Part shown: positions 53,000 to 62,042 of the stretch, in pieces | Layout of the letters: every line of letters starts with the position of its first letter | Numbering within the stretch: position 1 is the stretch's first letter | Source of the DNA: Lacinutrix jangbogonensis | GTDB taxonomy: Bacteria > Bacteroidota > Bacteroidia > Flavobacteriales > Flavobacteriaceae | Direction: 5' to 3' | Length of the DNA: 64,000 nucleotides | NCBI RefSeq assembly: GCF_000797445.1 | Contig: NZ_JSWF01000025.1 | Coordinates: 124,001-188,000 of the forward strand | The notes under the pieces: generated by a model | Databases searched by the model: none | The model's input: only the letters and a program-made list of their open reading frames with translations | What the model was told of the DNA's origin: nothing | Translations under genes and position numbers: made by a program

Positions 53000-54013
53000 A
53001 TGTTTAACATAACTACTTTCAAAAAGTGTTTTATTCCAACTTTACTCCTATTTATCATTACAACTATTACTGTTACTGCTCAGGATTCTGAGAAAACATT
53101 AATTTTAGGTAATATTAAACTAGATAGTATTTGGGCACCAAAAATTTATCTATCGAATATCTCTTCTTTTGACAAGATGCAAACCATGTCTAAAAGAATG
53201 ATAATAGCGGAAACAAATATTGATACTTCAGGAAATTTTAGCTTTGATATCGATTTTCTGCCTAAAGAAATGCAGCTGTATAGAGTTCATATTTCAAAAA
53301 AGAACACTTCGGCTGCATCCTTAATTATTGGTGGTAAAGATGAAAACCATTTCTTTATTATAGCTAATAATAAATCTAACATTCAGCTTAAAAATACAAG
53401 TACTCTTTTTAACGATTTTGAAATCACTAATTCTAAGCCCAATCGAATTATTAGGACAATAGATTCTATCGTCAAAGAAATAGACAACATCAATTTTAAA
53501 GAATTTGGGATTAAAAATGAATTTATAACCCAAGCATTAAATGAAAAACTAAGACAAATAGCAGACACAACATCCTATTCATTAGTATCGTTATACGCTT
53601 TAAATAAAAGTAAATTTGAAGTAGATATTAAGGGTAATGAACAATTCTATTTAAATTATTTAGATAAATGGAAAAATGAAAAGTCAAGCTATTTTAAAGA
53701 CTTCAAACAAAAAATTCAAATTAAACAAAAATCAGAATGGCCTAAACTCTTAATTCTGGGTTTAACATGTTTTGCACTAGGTTTTGGCTTGAATCACTTC
53801 TTTAGCTTGAAAAAAAATAAATCAAATAAAAAGTTGAAGCTTTTAAGTATTCAAGAACGAAAAATATTTGCTCTTCTAAAAGAAGGAAAATCAAATAAAG
53901 AAATTTCTGATGAATGCAATATAAGTTTGAGTACAGCAAAATCTCACGTTAGTAGTATTTATTCTAAACTTAACGTTAATTCAAGAAAAGAAATTATTGA
54001 CATAAACAGTTAA
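53000..54013 (+). CDS. Membrane-tethered LuxR-type regulator with extracytoplasmic domain
   Basis: 337 residues. A signal peptide (PTLLLFIITTITVTAQ) is followed by an exported domain of about 215 residues with DUF4369-like strand patterns, a membrane span near 246-266 (LLILGLTCFALGFGLNHFF) and a C-terminal LuxR/GerE helix-turn-helix (IQERKIFALLKEGKSNKEIS ... STAKSHVSSIYSKLNV). The DNA-binding end is therefore in the cytoplasm and the sensor outside, a one-component transmembrane regulator. The start is the ATG at 53000, a TTG three bases earlier being less likely. Its signal and targets are unknown. Confidence 0.8.
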   Translation: MFNITTFKKCFIPTLLLFIITTITVTAQDSEKTLILGNIKLDSIWAPKIYLSNISSFDKMQTMSKRMIIAETNIDTSGNFSFDIDFLPKEMQLYRVHISKKNTSAASLIIGGKDENHFFIIANNKSNIQLKNTSTLFNDFEITNSKPNRIIRTIDSIVKEIDNINFKEFGIKNEFITQALNEKLRQIADTTSYSLVSLYALNKSKFEVDIKGNEQFYLNYLDKWKNEKSSYFKDFKQKIQIKQKSEWPKLLILGLTCFALGFGLNHFFSLKKNKSNKKLKLLSIQERKIFALLKEGKSNKEISDECNISLSTAKSHVSSIYSKLNVNSRKEIIDINS

Positions 54014-54132
54014 CTAACTCATTTTCATGGGCAAATATTTAATATCTTTAAATATATTAGATAACACACCGAATAAATTTAATATTAAATAAAAACATCT
54101 TTTTACAACAATATAATAATTATTTATAAAAA

Positions 54133-54150
54133 TACTATGCATGCATAGTA
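54133..54150. promoter_or_regulatory. 18-bp perfect palindrome, probable MarR operator
   Basis: TACTATGCATGCATAGTA, nine bases upstream of the -7 element of the marR-fad operon and so within the promoter. A perfect inverted repeat of this length next to a marR gene is the usual place and form of an autoregulatory operator. I did not see another copy in the window. Confidence 0.72.
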
Positions 54151-54159
54151 AATTTTTAC

Positions 54160-54167
54160 TATATTTG
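54160..54167 (+). promoter_or_regulatory. -7 promoter element of the beta-oxidation operon
   Basis: TATATTTG matches TAnnTTTG, 26 bases before the marR start. Confidence 0.62.
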
Positions 54168-54193
54168 GATTTCAATAATAGAATTCCATTGTA

Positions 54194-54649
54194 ATGAAAG
54201 ATAAAACCATTGACTATTTACTGCGTACCACTTGGTTAGCCGTAAATAAAATGTACAACGAAGAAGCTGCCAAATTTGATACTACTATGGCAACTGGTTT
54301 TACTTTATTAAGTATTGATCCAGAAAACGGAACACCTTCAACCTCTCTAGGTCCAATTATGGGAATGGAAGCCACTAGCCTATCTCGTATTTTAAAAAAA
54401 ATGGAAGAACTTGGGCTAATAGAACGCAAGCCAAATCCTGAAGATGGCCGTGGTGTACTTATTTACTTAACCGACTTCGGAAGAGAAAAAAGAGAATACG
54501 CTCGTGAACGCGTTTTAACATTCAATGATACAATTAGAGAACACGTTTCAGAAGAAAAACTAAAACACTTTCAAGAAGTTACAGAAACAATCAACGAATT
54601 GATTTCAAACAAAAAAATATACAACCAAAAACAATCTGTTTTAAAATAA
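54194..54649 (+). CDS. MarR family transcriptional regulator
   Basis: 151 residues with a winged helix: recognition helix region MGMEATSLSRILKKMEELGL near 56-75 and the wing IERKPNPEDGRGVLIYLTD. It is a dimeric repressor or activator of the MarR type. The stop is one base before the fadN start and a perfect palindrome sits in the promoter, so it most likely controls the fad operon and itself. The ligand may be an acyl-CoA or fatty acid; this is inference. Confidence 0.9.
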   Translation: MKDKTIDYLLRTTWLAVNKMYNEEAAKFDTTMATGFTLLSIDPENGTPSTSLGPIMGMEATSLSRILKKMEELGLIERKPNPEDGRGVLIYLTDFGREKREYARERVLTFNDTIREHVSEEKLKHFQEVTETINELISNKKIYNQKQSVLK

Positions 54650-54650
54650 T

Positions 54651-57059
54651 ATGAGCAAACGTAGAATTAAAAAAGTAGCAATCATTGGTTCCGGTATTAT
54701 GGGATCTGGTATCGCTTGTCATTTTGCCAATATTGGTGTAGATGTCCTGTTATTAGATATCGTTCCTAGAGAACTTAATGCTAAAGAAAAAGCTAAAGGC
54801 TTAACTTTAGAAGACAAAGCAGTAAGAAATCGTTTAGTAAATGATGCTTTAACGGCGTCATTAAAATCTAAGCCCTCTCCTATTTACAAGCAATCATTTA
54901 AAAACAGAATTACCACTGGTAATTTAGAAGATGATATTGCAAAAGTAGCAGCTGTGGATTGGATTATGGAGGTTGTCGTTGAAAGACTAGACATCAAACA
55001 ACAAGTTTTCGAAAATCTTGAAAAACATAGAACACCAGGAACTTTAATTACTTCGAATACTTCTGGTATTCCAATTAAATTCATGAATAAAGGGCGTTCT
55101 GACGATTTCAAAAAGCATTTCTGTGGCACACACTTTTTTAACCCTGCACGTTACTTAAAATTATTCGAAATCATTCCTGGACCAGACACGTCTTCAGAAG
55201 TTTTAGACTTCTTAAGTAGTTATGGAGAGCAATTCTTAGGAAAAACGTCAGTAATTGCTAAAGATACTCCTGCATTTATTGGAAACCGCGTTGGTATTTT
55301 CTCTATTATGAGTTTATTTCACGCTGTAAAAGACATGGATTTAACCATTGAGGAAGTTGATAAATTATCAGGCCCTGTTATTGGTCGCCCTAAGTCAGCA
55401 ACCTTTAGAACCGTTGATGTTGTAGGTTTAGATACTCTAGTTCACGTCGCAAATGGAATTGCAGATAACTGTAAAGGTGATGAGCGTTTAGAACTTTTTA
55501 AATTACCAGATTTCATCAATACGATGATGGAAAGCAAATGGTTAGGAAGTAAAACTGGACAAGGTTTTTATAAAAAAACGGTATCTGCTGAAGGCAAAAA
55601 AGAAATACTAAGTTTAGACTTAAACACTCTAGAATACCGTTCTGCTAAAAAAGCAAAATTTGCAACTTTAGAATTAACAAAATCAATTGATCGCGTTGCA
55701 GATCGCTTTAAAGTATTAGTAAAAGGAAAGGATAAAGCAGGAGAATTCTACAGAAAGAGCTTTTCAGCATTATTCGCATACGTTTCAAATCGTATCCCAG
55801 AAATTACTGATGAATTATACAAAATTGATGACGCTATGAAAGCTGGTTTTGGTTGGGAACATGGTCCTTTCCAAATCTGGGATGCTATTGGCGTTGAAAA
55901 AGGAATTGAAATGATGCAAGCTGAAGGTTTAAAACCTGCAGATTGGGTGCATGATATGGTTGCTTCAGGAAGCGATAGCTTCTACTCTATTCAAGATGGA
56001 GCAACGCATAGCTATGATATTCCAAAGAAAATACAACAAAAAATCCCTGGACAGGATTCATTTATCATTTTAGATAATGTTAGAAAAACAACTGAAGTTT
56101 TTAGCAACTCTGGTGTTTCTGTTCAAGATTTAGGAGATGGCATTCTTAATGTAGAATTCCAATCTAAAATGAATACTATTGGTGGTGACGTTTTAGCAGG
56201 ATTAAATAAAGCTATTGATATGGCTGAAAAAGATTTTGCTGGATTAGTTGTTGGAAATCAAGGTCCAAACTTCTCGGTTGGAGCAAATATAGGCATGATT
56301 TTTATGATGGCTGCCGAACAAGAATACGACGAGCTTAACGCAGCAATTAAATATTTCCAAGACACGATGATGCGCATGCGCTATTCTTCAATCCCAACAA
56401 TTTCTGCTCCTCACGGCATGGCTCTTGGTGGTGGTTGTGAAATTTCATTACACGCAGATAAAATAGTTGCAGCAGCAGAAACTTATATGGGACTCGTAGA
56501 GTTTGGTGTCGGTGTTATTCCTGGTGGTGGAGGTTCTAAAGAAATGGCTTTAAGAGCATCAGATACTTTTAGAAAAGGTGATGTGCAATTAAATACACTT
56601 CAAGAATACTTTTTAACTATAGGTATGGCAAAAGTATCAACTTCTGCATACGAAGCTTTTGATTTAGGTTTGATGCAAAAAGGAAAAGATATTGTTGTCG
56701 TTAATAAAGACCGTCAAATAGCAACTGCAAAAGCACACGCTAAATTAATGGCAGAATCTGGTTACACACAACCTGCACAGCGTAATGATGTATTAGTTCT
56801 TGGTAAGCAAGCTTTAGGAATGTTTATGGTAGGTACAGATTCTATGAAAGACTCTAACTACATTAGTGAACACGATATGAAAATTGCTAACAAATTAGCT
56901 TACGTAATGGCCGGTGGTGATTTATCTGAACCAACTTTAGTAAGCGAGCAATATCTATTAGACCTCGAGCGTGAAGCTTTCCTTTCGCTTTGTACAGAAC
57001 GTAAGACTTTGGAAAGAATTCAACATATGTTAACCAAAGGAAAACCGCTTAGAAATTAG
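54651..57059 (+). CDS. fadN: 3-hydroxyacyl-CoA dehydrogenase / enoyl-CoA hydratase, FadN type
   Basis: 802 residues. The dehydrogenase part comes first: NAD-binding VAIIGSGIMGSGIACHFANI near 9-28, then CGTHFFNPARYLKLFEIIPG near 162-181 and a C-terminal dehydrogenase domain to ~470. The hydratase part follows (~490-700) with ALGGGCEISLHADKIVAAAE and VEFGVGVIPGGGGSKEM. This order is the reverse of E. coli FadB and FadJ and matches FadN of the Bacillus fadNAE operon. It carries out hydration and NAD-dependent oxidation in beta-oxidation. Genes marR-fadN-fadA-fadE keep the same order here. Confidence 0.92.
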   Translation: MSKRRIKKVAIIGSGIMGSGIACHFANIGVDVLLLDIVPRELNAKEKAKGLTLEDKAVRNRLVNDALTASLKSKPSPIYKQSFKNRITTGNLEDDIAKVAAVDWIMEVVVERLDIKQQVFENLEKHRTPGTLITSNTSGIPIKFMNKGRSDDFKKHFCGTHFFNPARYLKLFEIIPGPDTSSEVLDFLSSYGEQFLGKTSVIAKDTPAFIGNRVGIFSIMSLFHAVKDMDLTIEEVDKLSGPVIGRPKSATFRTVDVVGLDTLVHVANGIADNCKGDERLELFKLPDFINTMMESKWLGSKTGQGFYKKTVSAEGKKEILSLDLNTLEYRSAKKAKFATLELTKSIDRVADRFKVLVKGKDKAGEFYRKSFSALFAYVSNRIPEITDELYKIDDAMKAGFGWEHGPFQIWDAIGVEKGIEMMQAEGLKPADWVHDMVASGSDSFYSIQDGATHSYDIPKKIQQKIPGQDSFIILDNVRKTTEVFSNSGVSVQDLGDGILNVEFQSKMNTIGGDVLAGLNKAIDMAEKDFAGLVVGNQGPNFSVGANIGMIFMMAAEQEYDELNAAIKYFQDTMMRMRYSSIPTISAPHGMALGGGCEISLHADKIVAAAETYMGLVEFGVGVIPGGGGSKEMALRASDTFRKGDVQLNTLQEYFLTIGMAKVSTSAYEAFDLGLMQKGKDIVVVNKDRQIATAKAHAKLMAESGYTQPAQRNDVLVLGKQALGMFMVGTDSMKDSNYISEHDMKIANKLAYVMAGGDLSEPTLVSEQYLLDLEREAFLSLCTERKTLERIQHMLTKGKPLRN

Positions 57060-57060
57060 A

Positions 57061-57136
57061 AACAAGAAGCAAGACTAAAAGAACCAAGATATCTGTCTTG
57101 TCTCTTTGCTCTTGATTCTATTAATCTTAAAGAAAA
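57061..57136 (+). repeat. Possible empty or remnant copy of the S23 gene-flanking sequence
   Basis: The spacer before fadA is built from CAAGA/TCTTG words: AACAAGAAGCAAGAC at the left and TCTTGTCTCTTTGCTCTTG at the right form an imperfect inverted repeat. Its right end (CTTGATTCTATTAATCTTAA) resembles the sequence just after the S23 gene (CTTGGTTCTAAAAATCTTAA). It looks like the two ends of the same element without the gene. Confidence 0.5.
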
Positions 57137-57139
57137 AAC

Positions 57140-58333
57140 ATGAAAACAGCATATATAGTAAAAGCATATAGAACCGCAGTTGGTAAAGCTCCAAAAGGCG
57201 TGTTCCGTTTTAAAAGAACAGATGAATTGGCAGCAGAAACCATCAAATATATGATGAAGGAATTGCCCGGTTTAGACCCAAAACGTATTGATGACGTTAT
57301 TGTTGGTAACGCAATGCCTGAAGGCGCTCAAGGATTAAATATGGCACGTTTAATCTCTTTAATGGGATTAGAAGTTGTAGATGTTCCTGGAGTAACTGTG
57401 AACCGTTTTTGCTCTTCTGGAGTAGAAACTATTGGTATGGCAACAGCAAAAATACAAGCGGGAATGGCAGATTGTATTATTGCAGGTGGCGCTGAAAGTA
57501 TGAGTAGCGTTCCAATGACTGGTTTTAAACCAGAATTAAACTACGACGCCATTGTAAAAGCAGGTCACGAAGATTACTATTGGGGCATGGGAAACACTGC
57601 GGAAGCGGTTGCTAACCAATTCAAAATCTCTCGTGAAGATCAAGATGAATTTGCATTTAATTCTCACATGAAAGCCCTAAGAGCTTTGAAAGAAGATCGT
57701 TTTCAAGATCAAATTGTACCAATAGAAGTTGAACAGACTTATATTGATGCTAACGGAAAAAAAGCAATAAAATCCTATACCGTAACTAAGGACGAAGGTC
57801 CTCGTGCAGGAACAAGTAAAGAAGCTTTAGCAAAATTAAGAGCAGTATTTGCTGCTGGAGGAAGCGTTACAGCTGGTAACTCATCACAAATGAGTGATGG
57901 TGCTGCTTTTGTAATGGTCATGAGTGAAGACATGGTTAAAGAGTTAAATCTTGAACCAGTAGCAAGGATGGTAAACTACGCAGCTGCGGGTGTTGAGCCT
58001 CGTATTATGGGTATTGGACCAGTAAAGGCAATTCCGAAAGCATTAAAACAAGCCGGTTTAAAACAAGACGATTTATCGTTAATTGAATTGAATGAAGCTT
58101 TCGCTTCTCAATCTTTAGCTGTTATTCGTGAGTTAAACTTAAATCCAGATATCATAAATGTAAATGGTGGTGCGATTGCTTTAGGTCATCCATTAGGTTG
58201 TACCGGAGCTAAATTATCAGTACAGTTATTTGATGAAATGCGTAAGCAAAACATGCAAGGTAAATACGGTGCAGTAACCATGTGTGTTGGTACTGGACAA
58301 GGTGCTTGTGGTGTGTTTGAGTTCCTTAATTAA
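57140..58333 (+). CDS. fadA: Acetyl-CoA C-acyltransferase (3-ketoacyl-CoA thiolase)
   Basis: 397 residues of the thiolase family. The nucleophilic cysteine is in NRFCSSGVETI near 88-98, the active-site histidine in GGAIALGHPLGCTGAKLS near 341-358 and the second cysteine in CVGTGQGACG near 380-389. It performs the thiolytic step of beta-oxidation. It follows fadN after an 80-base spacer made of repeat-like sequence and is separated from fadE by an inserted gene. Confidence 0.94.
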   Translation: MKTAYIVKAYRTAVGKAPKGVFRFKRTDELAAETIKYMMKELPGLDPKRIDDVIVGNAMPEGAQGLNMARLISLMGLEVVDVPGVTVNRFCSSGVETIGMATAKIQAGMADCIIAGGAESMSSVPMTGFKPELNYDAIVKAGHEDYYWGMGNTAEAVANQFKISREDQDEFAFNSHMKALRALKEDRFQDQIVPIEVEQTYIDANGKKAIKSYTVTKDEGPRAGTSKEALAKLRAVFAAGGSVTAGNSSQMSDGAAFVMVMSEDMVKELNLEPVARMVNYAAAGVEPRIMGIGPVKAIPKALKQAGLKQDDLSLIELNEAFASQSLAVIRELNLNPDIINVNGGAIALGHPLGCTGAKLSVQLFDEMRKQNMQGKYGAVTMCVGTGQGACGVFEFLN

Positions 58334-58354
58334 GAGTCAGGATATAAAAGATAC

Positions 58355-58751
58355 AAGAATCAAGATAAAAATAACCAAGAGACAAGACTATGCACAATTT
58401 CAAGAAATTAAAAATTTGGATTGAAAGTATGGAACTGGTTTCTGAATCATATAAAATAACACGAAGCTTTCCAAAGTTTGAAACTTATGGATTGATGAGC
58501 CAAATGAATAGATGTGCAGTTTCTATCCCTTCAAATATTTCAGAAGGCACTAGTAAAAGCACAAATAAACATTTCACTACTTATTTGGAGCATAGTTTAG
58601 GTTCTGCTTTTGAAAGGGAAACACAACTGAATGTCGCTTTTAATGAAAGTTATATTTCAGAAGAAAAATTTAAAGAATTAGAAGACAAAGTAAAACAAAT
58701 ACAAAAGATGATATCAAGCTTTAAATCCGGACTTAAAAAGTCTTGATTCTT
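58355..58751 (+). mobile_element. Candidate element: S23 gene flanked by an 11-bp inverted repeat
   Basis: AAGAATCAAGA at 58355-58365 is the exact reverse complement of TCTTGATTCTT at 58741-58751, the latter overlapping the stop codon of the S23 gene. The 56-base left flank is rich in CAAGA words. There is no transposase inside, so if mobile it depends on enzymes from elsewhere. Confidence 0.45.
58390..58746 (+). CDS. Four-helix-bundle protein of the 23S rRNA intervening-sequence (S23) family
   Basis: 118 residues, all helical. It fits the S23/IVP family: FKKLKIWIESMELVSESYKI near the start, the signature GLMSQMNRCAVSIPSNISEG near 38-57 and FTTYLEHSLGSAFERETQLN near 66-85. Members were first found inside 23S rRNA intervening sequences; the accessory protein Avd of diversity-generating retroelements shares this fold and forms pentamers. 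Free-standing copies between genes are frequent in Bacteroidota and have no settled function. Here it interrupts the fadA-fadE order and is bounded by inverted repeats, which suggests insertion. Confidence 0.88.
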   Translation: MHNFKKLKIWIESMELVSESYKITRSFPKFETYGLMSQMNRCAVSIPSNISEGTSKSTNKHFTTYLEHSLGSAFERETQLNVAFNESYISEEKFKELEDKVKQIQKMISSFKSGLKKS

Positions 58752-58783
58752 GGTTCTAAAAATCTTAAAATCTATTAAAAGAA

Positions 58784-60580
58784 ATGGAAGAAAAAGAATT
58801 ATTAAGAGGTGGACAGTTCCTAATAAAGGAAACGAAATGTGAAGATGTATTTACTCCTGAAGATTTTTCAGAAGAACAAAATATGATGAAAGAAGCGGTT
58901 ATGGAATTCAACGATCGTGAAATCATACCACACAAACCTCGTTTTGAAGCTAAAGATTATGCATTAACGGAAGACGTTATGCGTAAAGCTGGTGAATTAG
59001 GGTTTTTAGGAGTCGCTGTTCCTGAAGCTTATGGCGGATTAGGAATGGGCTTTGTCTCTACAGTATTAACTTGCGACTATATTTCTTCTGGTACAGGTTC
59101 ATTTAGTACAGCATTTGGCGCACATACAGGAATTGGGACTATGCCAATAACTTTATATGGTACCGAAGCTCAAAAGCAAAAATACGTACCAAAATTATCT
59201 ACAGGTGAATGGTTTGGTGCTTATTGTTTAACTGAACCAGGTGCAGGATCTGATGCCAATTCGGGTAAAACAATTGCAGAACTTTCGGAAGATGGAAAGT
59301 CATATAAAATTAACGGTCAAAAAATGTGGATTTCTAACGCTGGTTTTTGTAGCGTAATGATTGTTTTTGCTCGTCTTGAAAATGATAAAAATATTACAGG
59401 TTTTATTGTTGAAAATGATGCTGCAAATGGAATTACAATGGGTGAAGAGGAACACAAATTAGGAATTCGCGCCTCTTCTACGCGTCAAGTATTCTTTAAC
59501 GATACTGTTGTGCCAATAGAAAATATGTTAGCTGGTCGTGGCGAAGGTTTTAAAATCGCAATGAACGCACTTAATGTTGGTCGTATTAAATTGGCTGCTG
59601 CTTGTTTAGATTCTCAACGTAGAATTTTAACATATGGTGTGAAATATGCTATGGAGCGTAAGCAATTTAAAACACCTATTGCAGATTTTGGAGCAATTAA
59701 AATGAAGTTAGCAAAAATGGCAACTGATGCTTATGCTGGAGAATCTGCAACGTACAGAGCCTCTAAAAATATTGAAGACAGAATCGCTTTACGTGAGGCT
59801 GCAGGAAATACACATCAAGAAGCAGAGCTCAAAGGTGTTGAAGAATATGCCATTGAGTGTTCCATCTTAAAAGTAGCGGTTTCTGAAGATGTCCAAAACT
59901 GTGCAGATGAAGGCATTCAAATATTTGGAGGTATGGGATTCTCTGAAGAAACACCAATGGAATCCGCTTGGAGAGATGCTCGTATTGCGCGTATCTACGA
60001 AGGAACTAATGAGATTAACAGAATGTTATCTGTTGGTATGTTAGTTAAGAAAGCAATGAAAGGCCATTTAGATTTATTAGGACCAGCAACTGCTGTAGCT
60101 AACGAATTAATGGGTATTCCTTCTTTTGAAACACCAGATTATTCTGAATTATTTTCAGAAGAAAAAGCAATCATTGGAAGACTTAAAAAAGTATTCTTGA
60201 TGGTTACAGGTGCTGCGGTTCAAAAATTCGGACCACAGATGGAAGAACATCAGCAATTATTAATTGCTGCTTCAGATATCTTAATTGAAATATATATGGC
60301 AGAATCTACCATTTTAAGAACTGAGAAAAACGCAAAACGTACAAGTGAAAAAGAACAAGCTGTACAAATAGCAATGTCGAAATTATACCTTTACAATGCG
60401 GTCAGTATTGTTGAAGGAAAAGGAAAAGAAAGTGTTATTTCTTTTGCTGAAGGAGACGAACAACGTATGATGTTAATGGGACTTAAACGTTTTACAAAAT
60501 ATACAAACTTCCCAGATATCGTTGATTTACGTAACGAGATTGCAGAGAAAGTAAAAGCTGAAGGCAAGTATTGCTTTTAA
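58784..60580 (+). CDS. fadE: Acyl-CoA dehydrogenase, FadE type
   Basis: 598 residues, longer than the ~380-residue mitochondrial-type enzymes and close to the Bacillus FadE (YusJ) group. The usual three-part core spans ~25-430 (GELGFLGVAVPEAYGGLGMG, CLTEPGAGSDANSGKT, RKQFKTPIADFGAIKMKLAK and YEGTNEINRMLSVGMLV), followed by a helical C-terminal domain of ~150 residues. It performs the FAD-dependent first step of beta-oxidation. A strong terminator follows and ends the operon. Confidence 0.93.
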   Translation: MEEKELLRGGQFLIKETKCEDVFTPEDFSEEQNMMKEAVMEFNDREIIPHKPRFEAKDYALTEDVMRKAGELGFLGVAVPEAYGGLGMGFVSTVLTCDYISSGTGSFSTAFGAHTGIGTMPITLYGTEAQKQKYVPKLSTGEWFGAYCLTEPGAGSDANSGKTIAELSEDGKSYKINGQKMWISNAGFCSVMIVFARLENDKNITGFIVENDAANGITMGEEEHKLGIRASSTRQVFFNDTVVPIENMLAGRGEGFKIAMNALNVGRIKLAAACLDSQRRILTYGVKYAMERKQFKTPIADFGAIKMKLAKMATDAYAGESATYRASKNIEDRIALREAAGNTHQEAELKGVEEYAIECSILKVAVSEDVQNCADEGIQIFGGMGFSEETPMESAWRDARIARIYEGTNEINRMLSVGMLVKKAMKGHLDLLGPATAVANELMGIPSFETPDYSELFSEEKAIIGRLKKVFLMVTGAAVQKFGPQMEEHQQLLIAASDILIEIYMAESTILRTEKNAKRTSEKEQAVQIAMSKLYLYNAVSIVEGKGKESVISFAEGDEQRMMLMGLKRFTKYTNFPDIVDLRNEIAEKVKAEGKYCF

Positions 60581-60602
60581 TTTTAGTATAAATTATATAG
60601 GT

Positions 60603-60638
60603 AAAAAGCCGTTTCTGAAAAGAAACGGCTTTTTTTTG
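60603..60638 (+). terminator. Terminator of the beta-oxidation operon
   Basis: Perfect stem AAAAGCCGTTTCT / AGAAACGGCTTTT with a four-base loop and T-run, about 25 bases past the fadE stop. Confidence 0.92.
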
Positions 60639-60767
60639 TTGAGTTAAAACTTAACAATAACAGTATTTTAACACCTTTTTCTTGTTATTTAAAGACTTTA
60701 ATCAAATACTAAAACTCTAGATTTTAAATCACTTATCAATCTGATTTTTGTTTAATTCATAAATTAA

Positions 60768-62042
60768 TTATTCTTTAGGATATCTATTAATGTCTTTATG
60801 TTGCCAAAGCAGATTGACAATACTCCATTTGCCATCAAGTTTGATTAAATGCAAGTATTCAACCCAATTATCTGAAAATAGTTTAACAGTAGCAATGCGA
60901 TTATAAATATCTAATATGGTCACTTGATTACTTGGTAACGGAGGAAAACGCGTATTAGATTTATTCCAGTTTTCAGCATTTTTAATCATGCGCTCTTTAG
61001 AGATATCAGTAACGACTTCTTTTCTAAGTTTTCTATTAAAGCCTATTGTGACTTTATTTAAGCTATCGTTCATAACTTCATTTATTAAATCTGGCTTTAA
61101 TTCTTGTAAAGCAATTAAATATCCTGAAGAAATTCTTCTAATTTCTAAACTATCCTTTTGTGAAGCTGTTTTACTTAAGGCAATGTGTTGATTATTGGCT
61201 ATGTCTCTATCACGTAAAAATTTCATATCTTGATCAAAATGCTCTTGCTTTATATAATTACCAAAAGCATCGTATTCTTTAGTTCCAACAGACAATCCAA
61301 ACGGGTTCATAACAAGATTGTTATTCGCATCATGATAGGTGTATTTTATATGGTTTCCGTTTTTATCATAAGTATCTTGGTATGATGCTACACCAACAGA
61401 ATTATTAGTAATCTCTAAATCTTCATTTAAGTTATAATTTGCAATTGGGCTACCATCTTTTCTAAACAACATTCCTGTGATTCCAAATTCAAAATAAGTA
61501 GAAAGATCCCTAGGTTCTTGTTTTAATCCGAATCGCTTCTCGATAACCATTTTACCTTTTTTAAACCAATGGTATTCAGCAATTTTCCAATTCGATTCCA
61601 TAGGATTATCAGTAACATCAAAAAATGCTAATTTGGTATAATTTCCACTTTTATCAATTGTAAAAACTTCTTTATAAACCTCGCGATCATTTGTAACTCT
61701 CTTTCCGTTTTTATCAAAATAAACTCGAGTTTCTTGATTGTTATCGTAACTAATACCAGTTTTAAAAGCACCTATAGAAGCTAATGAATGTTTTCTTTCT
61801 GTAAAATAATGATTGTTTATAATTGCAATCAATTGTTTATCATCATTGTATTTAAAAATATAATGAGAGGTGTTTTTTGCTATCGTTTTATTTATAGGAT
61901 AAGTTCCAACCAGTTTAATGTATGGAGATACATGGTTGTACCTTAAATGTCTGTAATAGTCATTCGTAATATTACTTTGTGCCAATGTTATAAACGATAT
62001 GCATAGCGCAAAAAGAGATAATGATAAGGTCTTGATATTCAT
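60768..62042 (-). CDS. Exported protein with C-terminal NTF2-like domain
   Basis: 424 residues with a signal peptide (LSLFALCISFITLAQ). The N-terminal ~300 residues contain repeated strand-turn units with YDKNGNHIKYTYHDANNNL and EYDAFGNYIKQEHF, reminiscent of YD or MORN-like repeats. The C-terminal ~115 residues (YLIALQELKPDLINEVMNDS ... WVEYLHLIKLDGKWSIVNLL) look like a nuclear-transport-factor-2/lumazine-binding-like fold, which can be an enzyme or a binding domain. Its start overlaps the stop of the DUF6624 gene upstream by four bases. No function is known. Confidence 0.68.
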   Translation of the reverse strand: MNIKTLSLSLFALCISFITLAQSNITNDYYRHLRYNHVSPYIKLVGTYPINKTIAKNTSHYIFKYNDDKQLIAIINNHYFTERKHSLASIGAFKTGISYDNNQETRVYFDKNGKRVTNDREVYKEVFTIDKSGNYTKLAFFDVTDNPMESNWKIAEYHWFKKGKMVIEKRFGLKQEPRDLSTYFEFGITGMLFRKDGSPIANYNLNEDLEITNNSVGVASYQDTYDKNGNHIKYTYHDANNNLVMNPFGLSVGTKEYDAFGNYIKQEHFDQDMKFLRDRDIANNQHIALSKTASQKDSLEIRRISSGYLIALQELKPDLINEVMNDSLNKVTIGFNRKLRKEVVTDISKERMIKNAENWNKSNTRFPPLPSNQVTILDIYNRIATVKLFSDNWVEYLHLIKLDGKWSIVNLLWQHKDINRYPKE

